Assembly: GCA_032718475.1 (NCBI GenBank)
Contig: JAUCBJ010000966.1
Location: 1 to 41,442 of the forward strand
Source: Nemertoderma westbladi
Lineage: Eukaryota > Xenacoelomorpha > Nemertodermatida > Nemertodermatidae
DNA: 41,442 nucleotides
Direction of reading: 5' to 3'
The translations under genes were made by a program, and so were the position numbers. The notes beneath the pieces are model-generated. The model was not told the DNA's origin. It saw only the letters and a list, made by a program, of their open reading frames with translations, and did not search any database. Below, one piece after another: positions 1 through 10,384 of this stretch; the first letter of the stretch is position 1, and every line of letters begins with the position of its first letter.

Positions 1-115
1 CATCTCTGTCCTACTGCTTATCTTTCCATATATCATGTTAGTCAGTATGTCATTATTATTCAGGCAATAATATTATATTTCGTTTTATTATATTATTCTT
101 TCGTTGACCACTACA
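1..115 (+). repeat. 5' LTR of Gypsy-type retrotransposon (3' part only)
   Basis: This stretch matches 4275-4389 base for base except one mismatch (position 28 is A here and T in the other copy). It ends in CTACA, as the complete 3' LTR does. The first 70 bases of the LTR lie outside the window, so the 5' target-site duplication cannot be seen. One difference in 115 positions means a recent insertion. Confidence 0.93.
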
Positions 116-116
116 T

Positions 117-134
117 TGGTGACCCGGAGATTCA
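117..134 (+). promoter_or_regulatory. Primer binding site, tRNA-Trp-like
   Basis: TGGTGACCC begins two bases after the LTR end. It matches the first nine bases of the complement of the tRNA-Trp 3' end (family knowledge, recalled), then diverges (GGAG instead of CGACG). tRNA-Trp priming is typical of the CsRn1 group of Gypsy elements, which agrees with the gag zinc finger. Confidence 0.65.
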
Positions 135-175
135 GACTCCCTTTCCTGATTATTTTCCCCGCCTACTTCGTCCTC

Positions 176-1012
176 ATGCCTCTTACCCGCGAGGAACATC
201 AGGCCTTCGCCGAAGCCGCCGCTGCCGCCATGGCCGCCTCCTTGGCCGCCAACCCCACCGGCGCAAAAGCCGCCCTGGCTACCCCAGCCGCCATCTCTGC
301 GGTCGCTCTCAAACTGCCTCCGTTCTGGACTTCCGACCCGGAGGTTTGGTTCCGGCAGGTGGAGGCCCAATTCGCCGTCAAGGGGATCACGGTGGACAGC
401 ACCAAGTACAACCACATCATCGCGTGCCTTGACAACGCCGTCGCCGCGGAGGTCCGGTCCGACATCATCAACCCCCCGGCCAACGACCTGTACGACGGCA
501 TCAAGACCGCCCTCTGCAGGGCCTTCGGCCGCACCCAGGCGAGCAAAGATGCGGAACTTCTCTCGCTGGCCGGCCTCGGCGACCGCAAGCCAACCGGCCT
601 CCTCCGGCACATTAGAGGCCTCAATGCCGACCCGGAAACGCTCCTGCGGGCCATCTTCCTGGCCCAGCTGCCGGCCGAGGTCCGGGGCGTCCTCGCCGGG
701 TCGAACCAAACGGACCTCAATGCACTCGCCGTCGACGCTGACCGCATCTTGGAGGCCCGCTCCTCTTCTACCGTCCCCACTGCCAGGATCTCGGTCATCG
801 GCCGTCGTTCCACCACGCAGCCACAGCAGCAGCGCAACACCGCCGACAACCCGAGCGGCACATGCTGGTACCACCGGCGTTTCGGTCCGGCAGCCCGCCG
901 CTGCGAACGCGGCAGGTGTCCTTCGTCTTCGGCCGTTCCCATCACCATCGACTGCCCGGCCGACGGTTCTCATCCCGCATCGAGGTCGGGAAACGCCAAC
1001 GCCGGCCGCTAG
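176..1012 (+). CDS. gag: Gag of Gypsy LTR retrotransposon (CsRn1-like)
   Basis: This gene encodes a 278-residue capsid/nucleocapsid protein, started at the first ATG after the primer site. The N-terminus is alanine-rich and helical (residues about 10-45), followed by a capsid-like core containing PPFWTSDPEVWFRQVEAQF, typical of Gag from this class. Residues 230-248 form an unusual Cys-His-Cys-Cys finger: Cys230, His233, Cys243 and Cys248, with spacing C-x2-H-x9-C-x4-C. This replaces the usual CCHC knuckle and is, from family knowledge, a mark of the CsRn1 clade. The reading frame is intact. It overlaps pol by about 150 bases, with pol in the -1 frame, and a slippery heptamer sits 15 bases before the stop. 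GC content is far above the surrounding genome, as it is throughout this element. Confidence 0.87.
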   Translation: MPLTREEHQAFAEAAAAAMAASLAANPTGAKAALATPAAISAVALKLPPFWTSDPEVWFRQVEAQFAVKGITVDSTKYNHIIACLDNAVAAEVRSDIINPPANDLYDGIKTALCRAFGRTQASKDAELLSLAGLGDRKPTGLLRHIRGLNADPETLLRAIFLAQLPAEVRGVLAGSNQTDLNALAVDADRILEARSSSTVPTARISVIGRRSTTQPQQQRNTADNPSGTCWYHRRFGPAARRCERGRCPSSSAVPITIDCPADGSHPASRSGNANAGR

Positions 1013-4000
1013 CCCAGGCGGTCGGCGTTCCCCGGGGGCAAGCCAAGAAGACTGTCATGGTGCGAGACGACCAAGGCATAGTCTACCTCGTGGACTGCGG
1101 AGCGGAGGTGTCGGTTCTCCCGGCCGACGCCGCCGCCCGCAAGCGACCGGCCACCGCCCCCCTCATCGCGGCCAACGGCAGCTCCATCTCTACATGGGGC
1201 TACCGCACCCACAGGATGCGTTTTGGCACAACACACCCCCGGGACTTCGGGTTCGAGTTCTCTATCGCCGCCGTCCCCAGGGCCATCCTCGGAGCCGATT
1301 TCTTCGCCGCCCATAACATCGCCATCGATCTCCGCAGCCGGCGCCTCATCTCCCTCGACGACGGCCACGTGATCCCGGCCTTCTCCGCCGCCTTCCACAG
1401 CGGCGTCAGCGGCCTCCACGTCGCCTCCATCTCCGCCTTCGACGCCATCATCAACGAGTTCCCCGAGGTCGTCATCCCGCGGTTCCAACCCGGGGTGGCC
1501 AACCGCCACGGGGTGGAGCACCACATAGTGACGGAAGGCCCCCCGCTTCACGCTCGCGCTCGTCGTCTAGACCCAGAGAAACTGACCGTCGCCAAGGCCG
1601 AGTTCGCCAAAATGGAAGAACTCGGGATCATCCGGCGCTCCAATTCCCCGTGGTCGTCGGCCCTGCACATTGCGCCGAAGCCCGGGGGCGGTTGGCGTCC
1701 ATGCGGCGATTTCAGGCGCCTCAACGCGGCCACCGTGGCCGACCAATACCCCCTCCCCCACATCCAGGACTTCAACGCCTGCTTGGCCGGCACGACGATC
1801 TTCTCCAAGATCGACCTCGCCCGGGGCTACCATCAGGTCCCGATGCGGGCGGCAGACACCCCCAAGACGGCCATCATCACCCCTTTCGGCCTCTGGGAAT
1901 TCCTACGGATGCCGTTCGGCCTGAAGAACGCGGCGCAGGCGTTCCAGCGACTGATGGACGGCGTCCTCCGCGGCCTGGACTGCGCCTTTGTCTACCTCGA
2001 CGACATCTTGGTGGCTAGCAAGACGAAGGAGGAGCACGCCGAGCACTTGCGACAGGTTTTCGGCGCCCTGGTCGCCAACGGCCTAGTCATCCAACGCAGG
2101 AAATGTAGTTTCGGCCTCCCCGAACTCGAGTACCTCGGCCACACGGTGAGCGCCCGCAGCGTAACTCCCCTCGCCTCCAAGGTAACCGCCATCACCGAGT
2201 TCGCCACGCCCACGGACAAGGCCAGCCTCCAACGGTTCCTCGGGATGGTCAATTTCTACCACCGTTTCGCCCCCGGAATCGCTGAAGTGCTTGCCCCACT
2301 CCATGCAGCCGCCTCCGGCGCCGCTGGGTCGGTCTTTACCTGGTCATCCGACTGCTCCTCCATCTTCGCTGCGGCCAAGGCGGCCCTGGCCAACGCCACC
2401 ATGCTCGTCCACCCGTCTCGGATGGCCCAGTTCTCACTCACGTGCGACGCCTCGACCACCGCCATCGGAGCCGTCGTGGAACAATGTACTGCCACATCGG
2501 CCGCATGGGAACCTCTCGCCTTCTTCTCCCGCAAGCTGTCCTCGGCGGAGAAGAAGTACAGCGCCTTCGACCTCGAGCTGCTGGCTATGTACGGCGCCGT
2601 CCGCCATTTCCGCCACCTCGTCGAGGGCCGCAGCTTCACGATATATACGGACCACAAGCCGCTCACGTTCGCCCTTAGCAGTGCGGCCGAGCGGTCGCCC
2701 CGGCAGACGCGACACCTCTCGTTCATCTCAGAATTTACGACGGACCTGCGGCACGTCTCCGGCAAAGACAACATGGTCGCAGACGCTCTCTCCCGCTCGG
2801 GAGACCCACCATGCTCCATCGACACGCCGCGCTCCATCGCCGCCCTTCTCTCTCCCGACGTGGACTTCGCCGCGCTCGCCGCAGCGCAACGGACATCCGC
2901 CGAGATCGTCGCCTACCGCACCGCCGTCACCGGCCTCCGCTTCGCCGACATCCCGTTTGGCGACACCACTGTGCTCTGCGACATCTCCACCGGCAAGGAG
3001 CGACCCGTAGTGCCCATCGAATGGCAGGGCCGCATCTTCGAAACCATCCACGGACTGTCACACCCGGGACCCCGCCCCACCATCCGGGCGATCTCCTCCA
3101 AGTTCGTTTGGCACAACTTGAAGCGAGACGTCAAACGTCGCTGCGACGAATGTCTTGCTTGCCAGTCGTCCAAGGTCGCCCGTCACGTTCGGGCTCCCCT
3201 CGTCAGCCATGCCGCCCCCGACAACCGCTTTGAGAACCTCCACGTCGACTTGGTCGGCCCCCTCCCAACGTCCGAAGGGAACACATACCTATTCACCGTC
3301 ATCGACCGGTTCAGCCGCTGGCCAGAGGCGCTCCCACTCGCCGACGCCACAACCGCCACGTGCGCACGTGCACTCCTACGAGGCTGGATCAGCCGTTTCG
3401 GGGTGCCCGCAGCCATCACCTCGGATCGCGGCCCCCAGTTCACTTCACACCTCTGGACGGAGTTGAACAAGCTGCTGGGCATCTCCGCGAACACGACCAC
3501 GGCCTACCACCCGCAGGCGAATGGGATGGTCGAGCGACTGCACCGCCAGCTCAAGGCCGCACTGAAGGCCCGACTCACCGGACCCGGGTGGATGGACGAG
3601 CTTCCCCTGGTGCTGCTGGGCATCCGCACTTCGTGGAAGGAAGACCCAGAGTGCTCTCCGGCGGACATAGTTTACGGCACCAAGCTGCACGTTCCCGGCG
3701 AGTTCGTCGCGCCCATTCGTTTCACCCCCATCGTCGTCTTTCGTTGCCGACATCCGCGACCGCCTCCGCTCGTCCGCCCCGCCGCCGGCGTATCATGGCT
3801 CACCGACATCCACCTCTCTGCCGCCGCAGTTGACTACGGCCTCTCACGTTTTCGTGCGCCGCGGCACCCGCTGCGGCCCCCTCGACCACCCGTATGTTGG
3901 CCCGTACCCGGTTGTCTCCCGCCACGCGAAGCACTTTGTGGTGGACCTCGACGGCCGCGAGAACTCCGTCTCCATCGACCGGCTCAAGATCGCCCACATA

Positions 4001-4174
4001 CCAATGGCTGCATCAGGTCTACCTCCCCCCATCACGTATGCCCACGCCGCTTCTTTGCCACCTGCGCCACAGCCCATCGCGTCATCGTCCAAGCCGCCGC
4101 TGATCCCGGACTCGGCCAATTTCTCCCGGTTCGGCCGCCGCCTCCGCCCACCGACCACCTTCTCTCCGGGCTGA
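862..4174 (+). pseudogene. pol: Pol polyprotein (protease, RT, RNase H, integrase), frameshifted near the C-terminus
   Basis: The enzymes run in Gypsy order (residues counted from 862). The aspartic protease has YLVDCGAEV at about 75-83 and a downstream ILGADFF; the usual DTG is DCG here. Reverse transcriptase contains YLDD at 378-381. RNase H carries TCDAS, DLELLA, YTDHKPL and VADALSR. Integrase has an HHCC finger from about residue 730 and the DDE residues in VDLVG, TSDRGPQF and MVERL. The main frame is open from 862 to 4209, but from about 3725 the family-like C-terminal integrase module (FVRRG, VGPYPVV, SIDRLKIAH) lies in the next frame and ends near 4174. A one-base gain in the C-run at 3725-3729 would explain this. 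No env-like ORF and no chromodomain is seen. Translation probably depends on the frameshift signal at 988-1029. Confidence 0.92.
988..1029 (+). promoter_or_regulatory. Programmed -1 frameshift signal between gag and pol
   Basis: GGGAAAC at 988-994 sits in the gag frame as G GGA AAC, the X XXY YYZ register for -1 slippage. Three bases later AACGCCGGCC (998-1007) can pair with GGTCGGCGTT (1020-1029), giving a 10-bp stem with one G-U pair and a 12-base loop. Slippage at the heptamer leads directly into the open pol frame. The gag stop (1010-1012) lies in the loop. The motifs are seen; activity is inferred. The 3-base spacer is shorter than usual. Confidence 0.72.
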
Positions 4175-4189
4175 TCGCGTTTGCACGCT

Positions 4190-4201
4190 GGAGGGGGGGG
4201 G
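4190..4201 (+). promoter_or_regulatory. Polypurine tract
   Basis: GGAGGGGGGGGG lies three bases before the 3' LTR, the position of the plus-strand priming site of an LTR retrotransposon. Confidence 0.8.
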
Positions 4202-4204
4202 TTA

Positions 4205-4389
4205 TGTAGGGTAGAGACTTTGGCGGGATATTCAAAACTATTCATTGATTGAACATTCATACTACACTGCCTTTCATCTCTGTCCTACTGCTTATCTTTC
4301 CTTATATCATGTTAGTCAGTATGTCATTATTATTCAGGCAATAATATTATATTTCGTTTTATTATATTATTCTTTCGTTGACCACTACA
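4205..4389 (+). repeat. 3' LTR of Gypsy-type retrotransposon, complete (185 bp)
   Basis: It starts with TGTAG and ends with CTACA, an inverted terminal pair, directly after the polypurine tract. Its last 115 bases match positions 1-115 with one difference. At 185 bp it is short for a Gypsy LTR. The bases that follow (CCCGT) would be one copy of the target duplication; the partner is outside the window. Confidence 0.93.
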
Positions 4390-4532
4390 CCCGTATAGGA
4401 GCTGGATAACAGCATTATGGGGTGTTGGCGTTGGGGTTAAGCAGCGAAGTTGCTGCCGCAGTCATCCCTATTGCAGCAATTGTGTCATTGATCAGTGATT
4501 AGCATTGCGTTTGTGGTTACCTGTTTGAGGAT

Positions 4533-5078
4533 AGGCTGGTAGGCACTGTATGTGGTTTGATGTAATCAGTTCGTCCTTCGTGGCTAGAGATTCATTTTGT
4601 GCTGTGATTGTCTGCTTTCGCGCTTCCGCAGTGTCACAGAGGTTGATTATGTACCGTACAGTGAGTGCAACGCAGATAATGATTTGAGAAGGATTTTCTC
4701 ATTGTAAAGCGAAAAATCCATATTGCATCCCATAGCCATTTTCCATTTAATTTCATTGCACTTGAGATATTTGTCTTCTTCTTTGGAAGTCATTGCCGCT
4801 ATCACTAACAGCATTCGCAAGTTGTTCTTCTCAATCCAGTGGAGAAACCTAAGAGTGAACTTTTCCTTCACACCACCGCAGGGTACTTCAGGGAAATCTT
4901 CAGTCATGACGAGCGGAGGGCACAGTATTGTTAGAAGGAAGACTGAGTTTATTTCCGCACACAACAAGATGATCAGTTTGGAAACGCCAAACCGTAAATT
5001 ACCTATAGTTTCTCCGAAACAGTATCTAATCGATTTGCGACTTAATAATATATATTTATATAGCGCCTTTCTGGGCAT
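4533..5078 (-). other. Possible coding exons, unidentified
   Basis: The minus strand is more GC-rich than its surroundings. It holds a 143-codon open frame (4647-5078) with a hydrophobic stretch, LIILLCAEINSVFLLTIL. A second open stretch in another frame (about 4533-4680) contains YIINLCDTAEARKQTITAQN and ends at a splice-donor-like CAG/GTAACC near 4516-4524. I do not recognise either protein, and no clear acceptor sites were found. The first frame also starts inside a LINE-tail repeat at its 5' end. Chance open frames or decayed transposon coding are equally possible. Confidence 0.2.
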
Positions 5079-5110
5079 ATTTCAAGGTGCTTAAAAATGT
5101 ACCTAATTGA
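5042..5110 (-). repeat. L2/CR1-type 3' tail fragment
   Basis: On the minus strand it reads AAGGCGCTATATAAATAT next to AAGCACCTTGAAATATG. This is the hairpin-like 3' tail shared by L2-type LINEs and the SINEs that use them; compare the better copy at 10130-10200. Nothing more of the element is recognisable. Confidence 0.55.
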
Positions 5111-5830
5111 AACGATATTAAATAAAAAAAAAATAAAGTAACTGTAACTGTGTGCCAGTACTTTGGAAAGGGTGAAATCCTGTTAATTTTCTGAATGGCG
5201 GTTGACATGGTGTTGTAGACACAAGGAATACTTGAGCAGAGAGACAGATGTATTGAAGCCTCCAAGGATAACAACAAAAGCATGTTGATCTACCTCATCC
5301 CTTAGTCGCTATTGGTGTGAAAATCATCTTTGCATCATCACTGCCTGTGAGTAACATACAATCAGCGATCAGATTATCAATCGAAGGGGCGAAAGATGAT
5401 TCTGTCATAAACTACTCTACCTTATCCAAGGCGGTACAGATAGTAGGTTTGACACATTACAGCATAAATATTACTGTCATCATATAATTTATATGATGCA
5501 TGTCAAAATAGGTTCGAATATGATTAATGATAGCAGAAAGATAGATATTTATGTTACAAAATGTACATCGGCCTACCAAATGGCAATAATTAATGGAGAT
5601 CTAAGCAAAAGTAAATAAACACAAATTCAACATGAATACAGTAGTTAGACAGGCAGACAGACGTAAAAGACCTTAAATAACAGACTTAACATTAATTTAC
5701 CTTAAAATCAGTGATATTAATTACTATAAACTAATAATTTTTAACTAAATCCTATTTTAACTGAGATTTTCAAAATCAATGGGCAATTTTACTGTACAGG
5801 ACCGGCGGTGAGGCGGGCATTTAAGTACTG
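5111..5830. other. AT-rich stretch, no gene seen
   Basis: No ORF with support, no RNA gene and no clear repeat was seen. A short GACAGGCAGACAGAC-type microsatellite-like patch lies near 5650. Confidence 0.5.
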
Positions 5831-5908
5831 CTAATAAATCCCCCCATCTCCATCTATGCAGTCCATCGTCTCCATTACTGATGCAGCATTCCCCTGGTGA
5901 ATTGCGAT
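5831..5908 (-). pseudogene. C-terminal end of a reverse-transcriptase-type transposon ORF (downstream flank of the minisatellite)
   Basis: Read on the minus strand, the last 48-bp repeat unit runs without a frame break into unique sequence: ILIAIHQGNAASVMETMD, then an acidic end and a TAG stop at 5831-5833. The pattern of QR, hydrophobic residues, QRGNAASV and a terminal acidic tail is, from memory, the C-terminal signature of RT-containing mobile-element proteins common in invertebrates. This fragment and the one at 11828-11960 together look like a single ORF end split by the array. The clade of the element cannot be named from this much. Confidence 0.65.
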
Positions 5909-6460
5909 GAGGATTCGCTGCATCAGGAACTGGTAGGACCGTGGCTCCAGCATCATGAGGATTCGCTGCATCAGGAACTGGTAGGACCGTGGCTCCAGCA
6001 TCATGAGGATTCGCTGCATCAGGAACTGGTAGGACCATGGCTCCCACCTCACGAGGATTAGCTGCATCAGGAACTGGTAGAACCGTGGCTCCAGCATCAC
6101 GAGGATTCGCTGCATCAGGAACTGGTAGGACCATGGCTCCAGCGTCACGAGGATTCGCTGCATCAGGAACTGGTAGGACCGTGGTTCCAGCGTCATGAAG
6201 ATTCATTGCATGGGGAACTGGTTGGACCGTGGCTCCAGCCTCACAAGGATTCGCTGCATCAAGAACTGGTAGGACCGTGGCTCCAGCGTCACGAAGATTT
6301 GCTGCACCAGGAACTGGTAGGACCGTGGCTCCAGCGTCACGAGGATTCGCTGCATCGGGAACTGGTAGGACCATGGCTCCAGCCTCACGAGGATTCGCTG
6401 CATCAGGAACTGTTAGGACCATGGCTCCAGCATCACGAGGATTCGCTGTATCAGGAACCT

Positions 6461-8166
6461 GTAGGACCGTGGCTTCAGCGTCACGAGGATTTGCTGTATC
6501 AGGAACTGGTAGGACCGTGGCTCCAGCGTCTTGAGGAGTCGCTGCATCAGGAACCGGTAGGACCGTGGCTCCAACCTTACAAGGATTCGCTGCGTCAGGA
6601 ACTGGTAGGACCGTGGCTCCAGCGTCACGAGGATTCGCTCAATCAGGCCATGGCTCCAGTGTCACGAGGATTCGCTGCATCAGGAACTGGTAGGACCGTG
6701 GCTCCAGCGTCACGAGGATTCGCTGCATCGGGAACTGGTAGGACCGTGGCTCCAGCGTCACGAGGATTCGATGCATCGGGAACTGGTAGGACCGTGGCTC
6801 CAGTGCAATGAGGATTCGCTGCATCAGGAACTGGTGGGACCGTGGCTCCAGTGTCACGAGGATTCCCTGCATCAGGAACTGGTAGGAATGTGGCTCCAGC
6901 GTCACGAGGATTCGCTGCATCAGGAACTGGTAGGACCGTGGCTCCAACGTCATGAGGATTCACTGCATCGGGAACTGGTAGGACCGTGGGTCCAGCATCA
7001 TGAGGATTCGCAGCATCAAGAACTGGTAGGACCATGGCTCCAGTGGCACGAGGATTCACTGCATTAGGAACTGGTAGGACTGTGGCTCCAGCGTCACGAG
7101 GATTCGCTGCATCAGGAACTGGTAGGACCGTGGCTCCAGCGTCACGAGGATTCGCTGCATCGGGAACTCGTAGGACCGTGGCTCTAGCATCATGAGGATT
7201 CGCTGCATTGGGAACTGGTAGGACCGTGGCTCCAGGGTCATGAGGATTCACTGCATCGGGAACTGGTAGGACTGTGGCTCCCATGTCATGAGGATTCACT
7301 GCATCGGGAACTGGTAGGACCGTGGCTTCAGCGTCACGAGGATTTGCTGTATCAGGAACTGGTAGGACCGTGGCTCCAGCGTCTTGAGGAGTCGCTGCAT
7401 CAGGAACCGGTAGGACCGTGGCTCCAACCTTACAAGGATTCGCTGCGTCAGGAACTGGTAGGACCGTGGCTCCAGCGTCACGAGGATTCGCTCAATCAGG
7501 CCATGGCTCCAGTGTCACGAGGATTCGCTGCATCAGGAACTGGTAGGACCGTGGCTCCAGCGTCACGAGGATTCGCTGCATCGGGAACTGGTAGGACCGT
7601 GGCTCCAGCGTCACGAGGATTCGATGCATCGGGAACTGGTAGGACCGTGGCTCCAGTGCAATGAGGATTCGCTGCATCAGGAACTGGTGGGACCGTGGCT
7701 CCAGTGTCACGAGGATTCCCTGCATCAGGAACTGGTAGGAATGTGGCTCCAGCGTCACGAGGATTCGCTGCATCAGGAACTGGTAGGACCGTGGCTCCAA
7801 CGTCATGAGGATTCACTGCATCGGGAACTGGTAGGACCGTGGGTCCAGCATCATGAGGATTCGCAGCATCAAGAACTGGTAGGACCATGGCTCCAGTGGC
7901 ACGAGGATTCACTGCATTAGGAACTGGTAGGACTGTGGCTCCAGCGTCACGAGGATTCGCTGCATCAGGAACTGGTAGGACCGTGGCTCCAGCGTCACGA
8001 GGATTCGCTGCATCGGGAACTCGTAGGACCGTGGCTCTAGCATCATGAGGATTCGCTGCATTGGGAACTGGTAGGACCGTGGCTCCAGGGTCATGAGGAT
8101 TCACTGCATCGGGAACTGGTAGGACTGTGGCTCCCATGTCATGAGGATTCACTGCATCGGGAACTG
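6461..8166. repeat. 853-bp higher-order tandem duplication within the minisatellite
   Basis: The block 6461-7313 recurs at 7314-8166. Odd units recur in the same order 853 bp apart: GCTTCAGCG, the CTTGAGGAGTC unit, a 37-bp unit with GCTCAATCAGGCC, CAGTGCAATGAGG and GGTAGGAATGTGG. I found no difference between the two copies in the parts compared, so this is a recent block duplication over older, diverged units. Confidence 0.9.
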
Positions 8167-10123
8167 GTAGGACCGTGGCTCCAGTGTCACGAAAATCCAC
8201 TGCATCGGGAACTGGTAGGACTATGGCTCCAGCATCACGAGGATTCGCTGCATCGGGAACTGGTAGGACTATGGCTCCAACGTCACGAGGATTCGCTGCA
8301 TCGGGAACTGGTAGGACCGTGGCTCCAGTGTCACGAGGATTCACTGCCTCAGGAACTGGTGGGACCGTGGCTCCAGCGTCACGAGGATTCGCTGCATCTC
8401 GAACTGGTATGACCGTGGCTCCAGCATCACGAGGATTCGCTGCATCAGGAACTGGTAGGACCGTAGCTCCAGCATCACGAGGATTCACTGCATCAGGAAC
8501 TGGTAGGACCGTGGCTCCAGCATCATGAGGACTTGCTGCATCAGGAACTGGTAGGACCTTGGCTCCAGCATCGCGAGGATTCGCTGCAGTAACTAGTAGG
8601 ACCGTGGCTCCAGCGTCACGAGGATTCGCTGCACCAGGAACTGGGGACCATGGCTCCAATGTCACGAGGATTCGCTGCATCAGGAACTGGTAGGACTATG
8701 ACTCCAGCATCACGAGGATTCGCACAGGAACTGGTAGGACCATGGACATGGAATCAGCGCCATGATGATTCGCTGCAGGAACTGGTAGGATCATGGCTCC
8801 AACGTCACGAGGATTCACTGCATCGGTAACTGGTAGGACCATGGCTCCAATGTCACGAGGATTCCCTGCATCAGGAACTGGTAGGACTGTGGCTCCAGCA
8901 TCACGAGGATTTGCTACAGGAACTGGTAGGACCGTGGCTCCAACTTCACTAGGATTCGCTGCATCGGGAACTGGTAGGACTGTGGCTCCAGCGTCACGAG
9001 GATTCGCTGCAGGAACTGGTAGGACCGTGGCTCCAGCGTCACAAGGATTTGCTGCACCAGGAACTGGTAGGACCATGGCTCCAATGTCACGAGGATTCTC
9101 TGCATCAGGAACTGGTAGGACAGTGGCTCCAGCATCACGAAGATTCGCTGCAGGAACTGGTGCGACTGTGGCTCCAGTGTCACGAGGATTCGCTGTATCG
9201 GGAACTGGTAGGACTGTGGCTCTAGCGTCACGAGGATTCGCTGCAGGAACTGGTAGGACCGTGGCTCCAGCGTGTCACGAGGATTCGCTGCACCAGGAAC
9301 TGGTAGGACCATGGCTCCAATGTCACGAGGATTCTCTGCCTCAGGAACTGGTAGGACTGTGGCTCTAGCGTCATGAAGATTCACTGCATGGGGAACTGGT
9401 TGGACCGTGACTCCAGCTTCACGAGGATTCGCTGCATCAGGAATTGGTAGGACCGTGGCTCCAGCATCACGAGGATTCGCTGCATCGGGAACTCATAGGA
9501 CCGTGGCTCCAGCATCAGCAGGATTCGCTGCATCGGGAACTGGTAGGACCGTGGCTCCAGGGTCATGAGGATTCACTGCATCGGGAACTGGTAGGACTGT
9601 GGCTCCCACGTCATGAGGATTCACTGCATCGGGAACTGGTAGGACCATGGCTCCAGTGTCACGAGAATTCACTGCATCGGGAACTGGTAGGACTATGGCT
9701 CCAGCATCATGAGGATTCACTGCCTCAGGAACTGGTGGGACCGCGGCTCCAGCGTCACGAGGATTCGCTGCATCTCGAACTGGTAGGACCGTGGCTCCAG
9801 CATCACGAGGATTCGCTGCATCAGGAACTGGTAGGACCGTGGCTCCAGCATCACGAGGATTTGCTGCATCAGGAACTGGTAGGACCGTGGCTCCAGCATC
9901 ACGAGGATTCGCTGCATCAGGAACTGGTAGGACCGTGGCTCCAGCATCACGAGGACTCGCTGCATCAGGAACTGGTAGGACCTTGGCTCCAGCGTCACGA
10001 GGATTCGCTGCTGGAACTGGTAGGACCGTGGCTCCAGCGTCACGAGGATTCGCTGCACCAGGAACTGGTAGGACCATGGCTCCAATGTCACGAGGATTCG
10101 CTGCATCAGGAACTGGTAGGACT

Positions 10124-10384
10124 AATAATAATAATAATATTGGTTATTTATATAGCGCTTTTCTACGCTCAGCATACTCAAAGCGCTTTGATTATCATTA
10201 CCCCAGCAAAGCCAGGTTCCCATTATACCACTGGGTTGACATAGGCACTAATGTCTAAAGTTTCTTGCCTAGGGACACAACAGTGCGAAATTTCTACAGC
10301 CTTTAGTCGGATTCGAACCTGTGCCACCAAACACTATTGTGTAAGCAGTTCAGGCGCTGTATCCACTCGGACACTGCGACATGC
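10124..10384 (-). mobile_element. tRNA-derived SINE with L2-type 3' tail, inserted in the minisatellite
   Basis: On the minus strand the head (right end) is tRNA-Ser/Leu-like: GCAGTGTCCGAGTGG (A-box region) and GGTTCGAATCC (B box). A body follows with CCTAGGCAAGAAACTTTA and CCCAGTGGTATAATGGG. The 3' end, AAAGCGCTTTGAG...AAAAGCGCTATATAAAT, is an L2-LINE-type tail closed by (ATT)n. Minisatellite units continue on both sides, so the SINE arrived after the array existed. No clear target duplication is visible. Confidence 0.85.

Noticed and set aside
4205-4405. Target-site duplication of the LTR element
   Set aside because: Only the 3' side (CCCGT) is in the window, so it cannot be confirmed.
10300-10384. 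tRNA gene on the minus strand (A and B boxes present)
   Set aside because: No proper acceptor or anticodon stems, and the sequence continues into a SINE body with an L2-type tail.
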